64,000 bases of DNA, from positions 12,137,899 through 12,201,898 of the forward strand of contig CM064670.1 in NCBI GenBank assembly GCA_032717465.1. Direction: 5' to 3'. This stretch comes from Coenobita brevimanus (lineage: Eukaryota > Arthropoda > Malacostraca > Decapoda > Coenobitidae). Below are positions 1 through 10,583 of this stretch, piece after piece. Position 1 is the first letter of the stretch; the number at the start of each line of letters is the position of its first letter. A model generated the notes under the pieces. That model was not told the DNA's origin. It worked only from the letters and a program-made list of their open reading frames with translations, and ran no database searches. Position numbers and translations under genes: made by a program.

Positions 1-1365
1 TTCCCTTGTACAAAGGAAAAGGGGGAAAAGAAGTGTGTGGTAATCATAGAGGCATTTGTCTTCTTAGTATAATAGGAAAAGTGCATGGTAGGGTACGTAT
101 TGATGGAGTTAGAGAAAGAACAGAGGAATTAGTTGGAGAAGAACAGGGAGGCTTTAGGAAGGGAAGAGGTTGTGTAGATCAGATATTCATTCTTAGATCT
201 TTAGCGGAAAAGTTTCTAGAGAAGGGAAAGAAATTGTATGTGGCTTTCATGGATTTAGAGAAAGCATATGACAGGGTGGATAGACAAGGATTCTGGAAAG
301 TATTAAGAATATATGGAGTAGATGGGAAGTTGTTGAATGCTGTGAAGAGTATGTATGATGGTGCTAAGGCTGCAGTGCGTGTAGATGGTGAACTAAGTGA
401 ATTTTTCTCTTTGAAGGTTGGGTTGAAACAGGGATGTGTCATGTCTCGTTCAATCTGTACATGGATGGGGTAATAAAAGAGGTACAAGGTAGGGTAGTGG
501 ATGATGGAGTGGCCCTGGTGAGAGAGGATAATGTCTGGAAACTCCCTGTACTGTTGTTTGCAGATGATATTGTGTTGTTGAGTGAAGACGAAGGGGAGCT
601 GCAAGGTTTGGTGGATGTGTTTGGGAGAGTATGTAAGAAACGGAATCTAAAGATGAATGTAGGGAAGAGTAAAGTGATGGTCTTTGAGAGAGGTGAAGTC
701 AGTGAATGTACAGCGAGGTTGGATGGTGAGGAATTGGAAAATGTGAGTACGTTTAAGTACTTGGGTAGTGTGATGAGTAAGGATGGAGGTTTGGAGAGTG
801 AAGTGCTTGAAAGGGTACAGCAGGGAAGAAAGGTTGCTGGTTCTTTGAAAGCAGTGATAAGAAACAGGGAGGTGAGTATGGAAGTGAAAAAGCTACTACA
901 TGACAGTATTGTGATTCCAACTCAAACGTATGGAAGTGAAGCTTGGACGTTGTTGGAAGGACACAAGTCAAGAGTGAGAGCAGTGGATATGGGTTATTTA
1001 AGAGGAGCCTGTGGAGTCACATGGAGAGACAGGCTGACGAATGAGGATGTAAAGGAGCGTTGTGGTGTGGATGTGGATGTGATAGGAAGCGTTATGAGGA
1101 ACACACTGAGGTGGTTTGGCCATTTGGAGAGGATGGAGGGTGAGAGACTGACGATGAGAATGTATGTGGGTGAGGTGGAGGGGGGAAGAGGGAGGGGGAG
1201 GCCGAGGATGAGATGGAGGGGTGGGGTGGAGAGGTATATGAGAGAGGGGGGTGTGAGTTGGGAGCAGGGCAGTGAAATGGTGGGGGACAGGGCGACGTGA
1301 AGGCGATTTGTTTGTGGCCACCCCAAACGGGATTGAGGCGTCTGGCAATAGATAGATAGATAGAT
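1..1365 (+). mobile_element. RTE-like LINE, 3' part, cut by window edge
   Basis: This is the 3' portion of a non-LTR retrotransposon. The window opens inside the reverse transcriptase, and the copy runs through the conserved 3' end (GATTTGTTTGTGGCCACCCC, then TCTGGCAATA) into a short (GATA)n tail. The same 3' end with the same tail recurs at 29522-29662 and, on the minus strand, at 18946 and 60806. A short tandem-repeat tail in place of poly(A) is characteristic of the RTE group. The family name is an inference from protein layout and tail. The 5' end lies outside the window, so target duplication cannot be assessed. Confidence 0.9.
3..1300 (+). pseudogene. reverse transcriptase fragment of RTE-like LINE, frameshifted
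   Basis: This is the C-terminal two-thirds of a non-LTR reverse transcriptase. Visible motifs in order are LYKGKG, the GNHRGICLLS finger motif, EEQGGFRKGRGCVDQIF, the first catalytic Asp block (FMDLEKAYD), the QGCVMS block, and the second catalytic block FADD near 560. The C-terminal region has LRWFGHLERM and a Gly/Arg-rich GRGRGRPRMRW stretch before the stop at 1298-1300. Compared with the copy at 19135-21297, about 7 nt are missing after ATGTCTC near 446, inside the conserved SPWLFNLY region. This shifts the frame, so the protein reads as two overlapping frames (to 473 and from 434). It cannot make a functional RT. It would have acted with its endonuclease in target-primed reverse transcription. 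Confidence 0.92.
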
Positions 1366-1383
1366 TATTATTATTTTTCTCTC

Positions 1384-1450
1384 ACAAACTGTACTTGGTA
1401 ACTTTAATCCAGATGGGATTAGCCGTTCATGAGATATTTTGTTATCATTC
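1384..1450 (-). repeat. short dispersed repeat with ATATCTCATGAACGGCT
   Basis: Immediately after the LINE tail, the minus strand carries ATATCTCATGAACGGCT (1421-1437). The same 17 bases occur on the plus strand at 53142-53158, also next to a microsatellite. It probably marks an old dispersed repeat, but its borders and class cannot be determined here. Confidence 0.45.
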
Positions 1451-1452
1451 AT

Positions 1453-1802
1453 TCATGTATACATATATACTGTACATACATACATAAATACATACATACA
1501 TAAATACATACATACATGTATACATACATACATACATACATACGTACGTACGTACGTACGTACATATATACAAAAGCATACAAACACAAAAACGTAACTA
1601 GCATATACACATACATGCAAGCAAATCTACATACATAAACAAAACCATACAAACAAGCATACATACAAGCATGCATACATACATACATGCGTAAAACAAA
1701 CGTACATACATACATACATACATACATACAAGCATACACATAGATACATTCAGGTATACATACATACATACATACGTACTTACACATACATACATACATA
1801 TC

Positions 1803-1852
<50 letters not shown>
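1453..1852 (+). repeat. compound (TACA)n/(TACG)n and (CA)n microsatellite
   Basis: Imperfect tetranucleotide TACA/CATA repeats include a TACG block near 1540-1562. They end in an uninterrupted (CA)n run at 1805-1852. Open frames here are translated repeat. Confidence 0.95.
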
Positions 1853-1855
<3 letters not shown>

Positions 1856-2867
1856 TCAAAGACAATCATAATAGCTAAGCCTCCAACGTTGCTAATTAAA
1901 TATATTAACATTTAGCAAGGATTCATATGAGTTCTTCCCCTCCTCCCCCTCCAAAAAAAAAAAAAAAAAAATGATGCACCGAGTATGAAAATATGTGGTA
2001 GAAAAAAATGGTGCTAATATGATCCAATGAAAATGTGAATTGATGCCATAAAAGTTAGTGGGAAAAAATATTGAAACAGCCATCAAACACCGAAATAAAA
2101 ATCCCTATATCGCTTGATGAACGAAAATTTGGGCAATATTTCATTCTCCATTTAAGCCCTTACAGTACGAAGCTCTTTTGTTTATTTATTTTTTTATTCG
2201 GGTATGTATTTGATTTATATACTGATTTTTTCTGTATTTACTTATTTTTATTTGGCTTTATAATTCCAGCCAGTTTCATTCAGATAAAGGGAAACTTCGA
2301 TATTTATCTTTTTTATTCTTGGTAATTACGGACGATTTTACTCAGTAGAGACTTTTCGGACTGGAGGGATTAGACATGAGTTTAATATTAACGCCATGGA
2401 CACCAGAATACTGTTTTAAAAATCGTCTGAAAATACCAAGGATATGGGGAAGCACGCCTTTTTTTTTTCTTTCGCTTTTTGGTGTCTAACTCCAGAGGGG
2501 TTTACTTAATTAATATAGATTATCCCAAAGCAGAATTAAATCATACGTTGGTGGCAAGAATCAGGAGCGTAGGGGCCCGGGGCTAGGCTGCTGTCCCGAT
2601 ATTTAAGGCGATTAAAAAAAATACGAAAGTAAAGAAAAGAAAAAGAAAAAAAGCAAAGAAGTGAACAAAAGTATTAATTTCTTCCCAACTCCAAATAACC
2701 TCATCAGTTGGCAATAGGAATAAATCTATAACAATGACGTCATCGTAGTGAGAAATTTAATGGGACGTGGAGAACCCAGTTTGATATTTCCGTTTTTTCA
2801 AAGTTCATAATGGTGGGATATATTTTATTTTTTTATGATGGAGCGGTAAATGTGAGGGCCAGCCTGA
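1853..2867. other. no gene seen; AT-rich unique sequence
   Basis: This stretch holds a poly(A) run (about 1954-1970), a poly(T) run near 2461 and otherwise AT-rich sequence. The longest frame is 84 codons with no recognisable domain. I see no element boundary here. Confidence 0.6.
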
Positions 2868-3640
2868 TGGTGGATGTGGTAATTGTGGTGCTTATAGCAG
2901 TGGTGGTGGTTGTGGTAGTGGTTGTGGTGGTGGCAGTGGTGGTGGCAGTGGCTGTGGTATGGTTGTGGTGGTGGCGGTGGCTGCAGTACTTGTGGTGCTT
3001 GTGGTGTTTATGTTACTGGTGGTAGTTGTGGTGGAGGCTGCCGTGGTGGTTGCGGTAGTGGTGTTGGTTATAGCGGCTGCGTTACTAGTGATTGTTGTAG
3101 TAGTTGTTGTACTGGTGGTTGTAGTAGTTGCGGTAATAGTGGTAGTTGTGATAACTGTGTTTCTTCTGGTGGTGATTGCGCAGTTACTGGTGAAAGTGCT
3201 GGTTAGAGAGAGAGATGGAAGTAGAGGTTTTAGTGAAAGTGGTGACAGTGGGAATAGTGATAGTTACGGTGATGATGTGGTAGTGGAGGTAGTGGTTTTA
3301 GTGGAAGTGGTGACAGTGGGAATTGTGATAATTATGGTGGTGATAGTGGTAGTAGTGATAGTGGAAAAGGTGATAGTAATAGTGATAGTGGTGACAATGG
3401 AACAGTGATAGTTATGGAGATGATAGTGGTAGTGGTGATTGTGGAACAGTGATGGTTATTGTGGTGATAGTGGTAGCAGTGATAGTGGAAATGGTGATAG
3501 TAAGAGTGGCAGTGGTGATAGTAGGACTGGTAATAGTGGTGATAGTGGAATTGGTAATAGTGGTGATAGTGGGACTGGTAATAATGGTGATAGTGGGACT
3601 GGTAATAGTGGTGATAATGGAAATGGTAATAGTGTGAAGG
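2868..3640 (+). repeat. degenerate GTGGTG / GTGATAGTGG minisatellite
   Basis: A G/T-rich tandem array starts as GTGGTGGT-type triplets and passes into units such as GTGATAGTGG and GGTAATAGTGG. All three forward frames stay open over long stretches (Val-, Gly/Cys- and Ser-rich), which marks the open frames as a by-product of the repeat. Confidence 0.9.
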
Positions 3641-3707
3641 TTGGACATATTGATCACCTTTATTCTGGGAGAAAGTTTTCAGGGCATCATTAGTATCACC
3701 CGGTGCC

Positions 3708-3710
<3 letters not shown>

Positions 3711-3746
<36 letters not shown>

Positions 3747-3752
3747 GCGCGC
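3711..3752 (+). repeat. (CA)n with GCGC end
   Basis: A short (CA)n run is followed by an alternating GCGCGCG segment. Such alternating purine-pyrimidine DNA can adopt the Z form; that is general knowledge and was not measured here. Confidence 0.9.
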
Positions 3753-3799
3753 GCGTCCCCCACACAGACATATATCTTTCTTTTCATTAGTTTCTACAG

Positions 3800-4056
3800 T
3801 CAATCTTACTTTATAATACTTCTTTCTCCTCTCCTCTTCTCTTTTTCCCTTATCTTACACTTTCTGCCGTCGTTCTTTGTGTGTCTCCTTGCTGTCCCTT
3901 CTTTCTTAATTTTATGTTTTTTTTATTTTTCCTTTGTTTTCTCTCCCCTCTCCCTGTTACCTTCTTACATTTCTTGTCTTTCATCCATATCTTTCCCCCT
4001 TCTTCTACCCCCTTTCTTCGTTTTTTTCATCATTTTCTTCCTTTACTTGCCAACGA

Positions 4057-4119
<63 letters not shown>

Positions 4120-4740
4120 TCTTCGTTTTCTTCTCCTTCTTCTTCGCTTTTATCTTTCTCATTCTTACTTTCTTTATTCTCTCTTCCTTCAATTTTAAGG
4201 GGTCTAGTATCTTCCTAACCTCTTTATCCTTGCTTTTTCTCATATATTTCCTCCTTGTACTCGTCTGCTTTCCTTCTCTTTCATTTCTCATCCTCTCTTC
4301 CCTTATCGTCTCTCCCATCCTCAACTGTTTCTTTAATCAAGCTCTCTTTCTCGTTGTTTTTTGTTTCTTTCCTCTGGCCTTTCTCCCTCCATTTTCTTTC
4401 GTCTCGTTAATCACATTCTTCCGCCATCTCTTCTCTCTCTCCCTCCTGAGCTACTTTAATTAAACTTTCTCGCTCGTTCTTTGTCTCTGTTCTTTCTCCC
4501 TCTTTTTTCCCTCGTCATCTTCTCCCTCTCTCATGTCTTATTCTTCCCCCATCTCCTCCCTCTCTTCCTCCTCTGTTTCTTTAATCAAACTCTTTTCACA
4601 CTTCGTTCTTTGTGTCTCTCCACACCCCCTCTCTCATCCTCATCCTCTTTCTTCCCTTCCTCCTTCATATTCAAGTTTTTATCTCCTCCTACTTCCCCTC
4701 CCTTTTATCCACCTTCCTTAAAGGGTCCATCTGCTCAACA
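3800..4740 (+). repeat. polypyrimidine tract with (CT)n
   Basis: A roughly 900-base C/T-rich stretch contains an uninterrupted (CT)n run at 4061-4117. Similar phrases recur (TCTTTAATCAAACTCT-like near 4330, 4456 and 4580), so it is at least partly a degenerate tandem repeat of about 120 bp. Phe/Ser/Leu-rich open frames here are artefacts. Confidence 0.85.
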
Positions 4741-4885
4741 CAGGAAGCTTTTGCCATTTATTCCATAACGACATATTCTCATTATTTCCTCCCACTATTC
4801 TCTTGTATGTATATTTAGGTCTTTTTAAGATCGAAATAGATTACATAAAAGACATGAAAGAAACAAAAAGGAATACCCAAAGAGT

Positions 4886-5100
4886 GCAACACTCGCGCCC
4901 ACCAATTGGTCTGAGCCGAACATTGCACTGTCCTTTGACCTCGACCTTCGACAGAATGCTTTCAACATTGAGTTACTTCCTGCCTGACCCTCAACAATTC
5001 CACCAAGTGAAGTCCACATCACATAAAAAACTTTTAGAGTTAGTCATGTCCTGGTACCTTGAAGCTGATCTTTCCTTTTGACCTTGACCTTTGACTCATT
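4886..5100 (+). repeat. dispersed repeat rich in TGACCTTGACC motifs
   Basis: This is a member of a repeat family also seen at 5436-5700 and 26936-27610. It contains several TGACC/AGGTCA hexamers (for example the TGACCTTGACCTTTGACT cluster near 5079-5096). It also has a recurring CAACAATTCCACCAAGT segment (4993) that matches 5511-5527. Confidence 0.7.
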
Positions 5101-5180
5101 TTTCTCCGAATCACAGCTTCTTTGCCTGGCTTTACCCTAAACCTTCCCACATTGCTTACCCCTTTGGGGGGGGGGTGAAG

Positions 5181-5228
5181 AATGCTTCCCCAGTATCCCT
5201 GCTTCTCATAAGAGGCGACTAAAAGGGA
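5181..5228 (+). mobile_element. orphan 5' end of the RTE-like LINE
   Basis: About 48 bases (CCCCAGTATCCCTGCTT, then AGGCGACTAAAAGGG) match the 5' terminus of the near-complete LINE at 22051-22095 (minus strand) with a handful of mismatches. Nothing of the endonuclease or RT follows. Keeping only the 5' end is the reverse of normal LINE 5' truncation. It may be a 3'-deleted copy or a separate short element using the same 5' sequence. A G-run (5166-5175) precedes it. Confidence 0.7.
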
Positions 5229-5435
5229 CTTTTTTGTCTCCAGTCTTTCCTTACTGTTCTCCTCTGCTTTTCTTTCCTGCCTCTCATCTTGATATTCCCG
5301 TGTTTCTTTCAGCCTTTATTTTCCCTCTACTTCTACAGTGCCATATAGCCATATTATGGTTTGTTGCTAATTCTTTATTAATCCTTCCTTCCTTCCTCGC
5401 CACAATGCTTGATATAAGCCGGATAAAACAGTAAA

Positions 5436-5700
5436 ATGACCTAGCCACATGACCTTGACCGATGACCTATTGTTCTAGAAACAAGTAGGTCAACCACTTG
5501 GCTGATCCTCAACAATTCCACCAAGTTTGAACCAAACCAGATCAAGACTGTTTTAGGTATTTTGTTCATACACACACGGGTACAATTTTGACCTTGACCT
5601 ATGACCCTCACCTTTGACTGACCATTCTCAAATTCGAACACTTCGTTCTTGCATTGCCCTCAGCCCTTCCACAAAGTTTGGTGTAAATCGAATAAAACTT
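5436..5700 (+). repeat. dispersed repeat, AGGTCA half-site rich
   Basis: This second member of the family at 4886 contains TTGACCTTGACCTATGACC (5588-5606) and TTTGACTGACC. It also holds two versions of the segment CCACMAAGTTTG followed by AATCGAATAAAAC-like sequence (near 5518 and 5671). That suggests an internal tandem unit of about 150 bp. Confidence 0.7.
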
Positions 5701-6049
5701 GTTTACATTTCTCTTGCTGATTTAAGGAACGATTCATACGCATCTCGCACTTATATGTCACCTGGTATAACTGTGACGTGTTATTTGTCAGACTCACTTG
5801 CAGCTGAAGTGAATCGTAAAATCGTGTGGCGTTAATTGGAATAGAGTAATGGAGTTGTGTCGGTCATGAAAAGGTAAATAGTGGCGTTTTCAACACTCTG
5901 GCTCCCATGACTCACTGTTGGCTGAATTAAATCATCTGAGGTCAGAGGGAATTGAATTAATTAGAGCCGTGCCGACCATTAGAAGGCTAAAGATATAAAA
6001 TTTGCATAAGAAAATATACTAGAAACATACTACGTTTGTCTTAAGAAGG

Positions 6050-6054
<5 letters not shown>
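5701..6054. other. no feature recognised
   Basis: This is unique-looking AT-rich sequence between repeats. No open frame above about 73 codons and no element ends were recognised. Confidence 0.5.

Positions 6055-6144
<90 letters not shown>
6055..6144 (+). repeat. (CA)n, about 90 bp
   Basis: An uninterrupted dinucleotide run. Confidence 0.97.
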
Positions 6145-6145
<1 letters not shown>

Positions 6146-6259
6146 CACTCATATGTCATCCGGCTAAAATGAAGTCTGTCGACATCACATTTGCGCTGCA
6201 TATTGAGTTTGCTTGTAGGTTTTAGTAGCTGATTTTTTATTCTCATAGGTTTTCCGTTC

Positions 6260-6605
6260 AGCTTTCCATCTCACCCCCACTTACCTCCACCCCCACCACA
6301 CACACACATTCCCTCACTCGCACACTTTCCTCACCCACACACACACACTTTCCCCACACACACTTTCCCCCATTCACACACTTTCCTCCCCCACATGCAC
6401 CTTCCTCCCGCACACACACACTTTCCCCCCCCACACACACTTTCTTCCCACATACACACTTTCCACACACACACACACACACACTTTATTCCCATCACAC
6501 ACGTTCCTCCCACACTCACTTCTTCCCCTTCCCCCCAACACACACTTTCCTCCCTTCTAATTTTCCCTCTTACCTCTCCATTTCCCCTTGCTCCCCCCTT
6601 CACCT

Positions 6606-6645
<40 letters not shown>

Positions 6646-6860
6646 TCCTTTCCCTCAGCTTCCTTCATCCTCCTTACTCTCACCTACAGCCAGTCTGTTT
6701 TCACCTGACGGAACCAGGACATTTTCACAGCTTGATTTTCCCTAAGTTTCCACACAGCTTTTCATCTCCCCCTCCTCACCTCCACACCCTCACTCCCCTC
6801 CCCCCACACTTTCCTCCCCCTTATACTGTACTCCCTTTCCTACACTCCCCATCTCTGAAT
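6260..6860 (+). repeat. degenerate CACACTTTCC minisatellite with (CA)n core
   Basis: Units such as CACACACTTTCCCC recur with variable (CA) length; a pure (CA)n run sits at 6607-6643. The downstream part (6700-6860) is C/T-rich with the same TTTCCTCCC words. Open frames on both strands are repeat artefacts. Confidence 0.88.
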
Positions 6861-6900
6861 CCGTTTGCTGAATGACTGTTATGAAATAATTATACTCTTT

Positions 6901-7096
6901 TTACTTTAACTTGGCCCAGAGTTTGGTTCTTTTGCAGCTCATTTCACGTAGCTCAGTGGCAGAAAAAGACAACACAGCAGCTCCACATCCTATCCATATC
7001 GCTTTTTTGTGACTAGCATCATGTTCTAGTGCTAATGTATTGTTGTAAGTGAACACTGAAGATTGAGAGATGGCACTTTTGGCCAAGTTAAAGTAA
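6901..7096 (+). mobile_element. MITE family B, copy 1 (best preserved)
   Basis: This 196-bp element has perfect 16-bp terminal inverted repeats: TTACTTTAACTTGGCC at 6901-6916 and its reverse complement at 7081-7096. A TA dinucleotide lies just inside both outer ends (6902-6903 and 7094-7095). It could be a Tc1/mariner-type TA target duplication, with CTTTAACTTGGCC as the true terminus. Inside is GTAGCTCAGTGGCAGAA, which resembles a tRNA A box. No coding capacity. At least eleven further copies occur in this window. Confidence 0.85.
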
Positions 7097-7486
7097 CAGG
7101 TACAGTAATTAACAATGTTTTAGCCCATCTAATACGATTATATTTTTCTTTACTATATTCTTATTCATTGTTTATCCTGGCTCTTACGACGGAGTTCTGC
7201 ATGTCAGGATAAATCTATCATAGTAAAGGGGATGAGGAAGGGCCATACCAAACAATTCCAGTTGAAAACGTCACTTTAAGCCGAAAAAAAAAAAAAAATC
7301 CTCTGACGACACCAAGAATGCAATAAATACCATGTACTGGAGTAAGGGAGATAAAAGACATACATGCAATAACGTATGGGATATCTTCTGTCATGTCTAT
7401 CTACTCGTATATGTCCCTCTGACCGTTTATCTCTCTATCTGCCACTCTATTATCTGTCTCTTTTTCTGTGTGTTGACCTATGGAGG

Positions 7487-7487
<1 letters not shown>
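7097..7487. other. no feature recognised
   Basis: AT-rich sequence with a short poly(A) run near 7285. No gene or repeat end recognised. Confidence 0.5.
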
Positions 7488-7566
<79 letters not shown>

Positions 7567-7700
7567 GACAGAGACAGACCGACAACCAGACAGACATACA
7601 GATAAACAGACATACAGATAGAGAAACAGACAGACCTATAGGCAGAGAGGCAGGGACAGAAAAGGACAGAGACAGCCACTGGAAGAGGGAGGGAAAGAGA
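7488..7700 (+). repeat. (GT)n-(GA)n-(GACA)n compound microsatellite
   Basis: (GT)n at 7488-7511 passes directly into (GA)n at 7512-7561. GACA/GATA-type tetranucleotides follow to about 7670. Confidence 0.95.
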
Positions 7701-8137
7701 GAAAGGCAGCCTCTTGTTACTCCATTACTAAACCCATGATCTAAAAAATTACAGACAGAAAAGGAAGGAAAAAAAAAAAAGAGATATTAGGAAGTAAAGA
7801 GAGGCAAGGCAGGCAAATCTGCAAGAAGCTGTTGGCAGTCTCAGGAAAGGAAATATTTTGACATCAGCGGCCTTGACACTCGCCTTTTTCACTCTACCAT
7901 CATTATCTTCACGTTTCCTAAGGAATTTTTGGAGTCAGGTTGTTTATTGTGATGGATGTGAAAATATTTGAGAGAAGGAAATTTTTCCATTTGCATATTC
8001 ATAGGTAATTAGATATATTGATGTAGATAGGATACTGTACATAGATGCATGGATTTATACAACCAGACAGGTAGATATAGATAGATACTATACATACAGT
8101 AGATACATAGATAAATGGACACACAGATATATATCAT
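7701..8137. other. no gene; short GATA/ATAC repeats near 8028-8110
   Basis: Purine-rich then AT-rich sequence with imperfect GATA repeats. No gene recognised. Confidence 0.5.
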
Positions 8138-8325
8138 CAGCAGCAGCAGCCGTTTGAGTATCCACTGCAGGACCGGCCTATCCCTACCGAAGTGGGGACG
8201 ATACAGCCAATGTATCTCTACCAAGTGGCTCAGGCTGTCTATGGTGGTACAAATCTAAACTGGCGGTTAGGGTGTGGAGCGACCCTCTGTACAGTGGTGC
8301 TATGTTTCCCAAAACCGCGATGTGA
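8138..8325 (+). repeat. dispersed repeat H, forward copy
   Basis: Begins with a (CAG)n stretch followed by GTATCCACTGCAGGACCGGCC, and ends at AAACCGCGATG. Its right half (about 8240-8325) matches the inverted copy at 9155-9237, sharing CAAATCTAAACTGGC and CTCTGTACAGTGGTGC. The CCACTGCAGGAC phrase with trinucleotide repeats resembles 3' tails of some arthropod LINEs, so this may be a LINE tail; that is an inference. Confidence 0.6.
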
Positions 8326-8803
8326 AACGGCTGTTATATATGTAAAAGGCATCACAAATACGATAAACACATATGAATACAATGTTAACCTGTGTATTAT
8401 AATATATGAAAGAACAGTAAACTTATGCATGAAATATTTATACGGCAATACAGAAACGTGACATAATTATTTTACAGTGTTGCTAAAGAAAAATGTAGTC
8501 ACTTTTATTGGCTTTTACCGTATTTCTGGGGTGGGTAATAATGTCACAGTTATGATTATAAGATAATGTGCAGGAATATAAGTAAAAAAATGCCAATTTC
8601 TTAGAAATAGAGAAAATAATACATCAATACATTAAACCCTCGTGAGCGGCAACACTCACACAGACCCAGACTAACCCGAGAGCCTCCTTGAGTCACTTTC
8701 CGTTGTGTCCTTACCTCCTGGTGGTGTGGAAATAGAGTCAAATTTACAATATGTACAATATAATGTTAAAGAAAATAACCAAAATGTATCCTAAAACACC
8801 GTA

Positions 8804-8806
<3 letters not shown>
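8326..8806. other. no feature recognised
   Basis: AT-rich. A phrase near 8633 (TTAAACCCTCGTGAGCGG) resembles the TTAACCC-type element ends noted near 14931 and 30057. No mate was found. Confidence 0.45.
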
Positions 8807-8879
<73 letters not shown>

Positions 8880-8945
8880 GGGGGAGGAAGGCAGGCCAGA
8901 GGAGGCGTTGAGGGATGGAGGAAGGGAGGGAAGGAAGGAGGGAGA
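8807..8945 (+). repeat. (GA)n and purine-rich tract
   Basis: (GA)n at 8807-8876 is followed by G/A-rich GGGAGGAAGG-type sequence. Confidence 0.95.
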
Positions 8946-9154
8946 GAGTGATTGAATGAATAATCATGGCGCCGCACCAGCGAGGTCATCTGGCGACATA
9001 TGTAAAACAATAATAAATATTTTAAAATATAATTAGATATAATAAAAAAAAATAAAGAAAGCATAAGTTTATAAGTCACTCATAAAAGAAACAAAATTCC
9101 CCAGGGTGACGCACATCTCCCCCAGGGGAGAGAGAGAGAGGGGGGGGGGGCATC

Positions 9155-9237
9155 GCGCGTATGGAAAATGTGGCACCACTGTACAGAGCTTCGTGCCCCA
9201 CCGTAGCTGCCAGTTTAGATTTGTCCTACCATAGTAG
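9155..9237 (-). repeat. dispersed repeat H, inverted copy
   Basis: The reverse complement matches about 8240-8325 over roughly 83 bases with around 80% identity by eye. The shared blocks are CAAATCTAAACTGGC and CTCTGTACAGTGGTG, and both copies end in CGCGATG. Confidence 0.65.
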
Positions 9238-9355
9238 AGATTGTATGTAGGGTAAGAGGTGCTTGTAAGTGTAACTGTTGTGTTGGAGTGGCTTTGGATG
9301 TGTGTGTAGTCTGTGAACCAAGTGTAATCGGCCCGCTCAAGCCGACTGGGTGCAA

Positions 9356-9373
9356 GCATACTTTATAGTATGC
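9356..9373. repeat. short perfect palindrome
   Basis: GCATACT and AGTATGC form 7-bp arms around a TTAT loop. It sits between repeat H and the tRNA-like segment and may mark an element junction. Confidence 0.6.
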
Positions 9374-9451
9374 GACACTTGTTCAACCACAGCACCCCTG
9401 ATGTCCGCCAAAGCAGTACGTGGCCAAAAGAACGCTCCCAAAGTTTATTAC

Positions 9452-9520
9452 CCTGGCGGGACGCGAACCTACATTCTTCAGTGTACGAAAACGCACACTT
9501 TACCACTGTACCACAGAGGC

Positions 9521-9524
<4 letters not shown>
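9452..9524 (-). mobile_element. tRNA-like SINE head
   Basis: Read on the minus strand, this 73-base segment has an A-box-like TGGTACAGTGGT and a B-box-like GGTTCGCGTCC at tRNA spacing. The T-loop A is changed (GGTTCG then C), acceptor pairing is poor and no CCA-adjacent symmetry is visible. A tRNA-derived SINE head is therefore more likely than a working tRNA gene. It abuts (AT)n at 9524-9564. The body probably continues toward lower coordinates; its end was not found. Confidence 0.6.

Positions 9525-9564
<40 letters not shown>
9524..9564 (+). repeat. (AT)n
   Basis: An uninterrupted dinucleotide run followed by GATA-like repeats to about 9585. Confidence 0.95.
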
Positions 9565-9567
<3 letters not shown>

Positions 9568-9719
9568 AGATAGGTAGATAGATAGAGGTAATGTAGAAAG
9601 ATAAATAGACATTGATTTATCAAAAAAATTTTAAATATTAATAGCTCTTTATTATACAGATTTATTTCTTTGTTTCTTAGTAAGAAGAATAAAATAAGAG
9701 AATGGCATATATATTATTT

Positions 9720-10528
9720 TACTGTTTATGTGAGTGATTAGAAGCGTCGTGCATTTTTACGAGCACCTCTTGATTCAGGTCACTGGGAGGGTGCTGGAAA
9801 ATTGAATGTATAGTGTGTATAATATTTCCTGGATCATTTGTATCACTGGAGTTGTAGCAATATTTAGTTTTTCTTTTTTTTAATTCATCTTCCTTTATCT
9901 TCCTGTAGTATAGGTATATGAAATAACGTTTTATATTTTCAAACGATTATTTCAGCGAGTGACAGTGTGGTGTATTTCAAAGGTTTTACTTCTTTTTTAA
10001 TAAATCCTTTTCATTCAGTTTTCATTATCATTCAGTGGGATGGGCATGAAAAGGACAGTCAGTTTTAATGGAATGATTATATGAGCGATTGAAAGTAAGA
10101 GTTCGTCTGAATTAAGCCCCTTATTACTTATTTTAGTTTACAGATATATTTATTTACCGTATTTATTTATGCACATTTTCTTTCACAAATATATAATGGA
10201 ATGCGAAGTACTAATTTCACTATTTTTGAAGAGTAAGTTAAGTGAATGGAAATGTGATATACTTCACAGTGTGGTTACTAATAGCTTCTTATTAGTGTTT
10301 TTCATTATATTTTCAATGGGAGAACCAAGAAGAATTTAATGCATACATCTTATTTCCAAGAGATACTTTACTGAATGGAAGTGTGAATTATTGCACATTA
10401 GTTTTCTACAATTGTGCAACTCTCTACTCCAATTTTTCATTATTTCCACATGTGTGAACATAAACTAAATCCATGTAATTACGATATATTTTTAAGCATA
10501 AAGTTTCGAATGAAGGTAGTAGATTATA

Positions 10529-10583
<55 letters not shown>

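Noticed and set aside
179..604. 141-codon minus frame over the first RT copy
   Set aside because: Antisense shadow; the same shadow occurs over the other RT copies.
2959..3408. 149-codon Val-rich frame
   Set aside because: Translated GTG/GTT repeat; overlapping frames are equally open.
9452..9524. Functional tRNA gene on the minus strand
   Set aside because: T-loop and acceptor positions do not fit a folded tRNA; a SINE head explains the boxes better.
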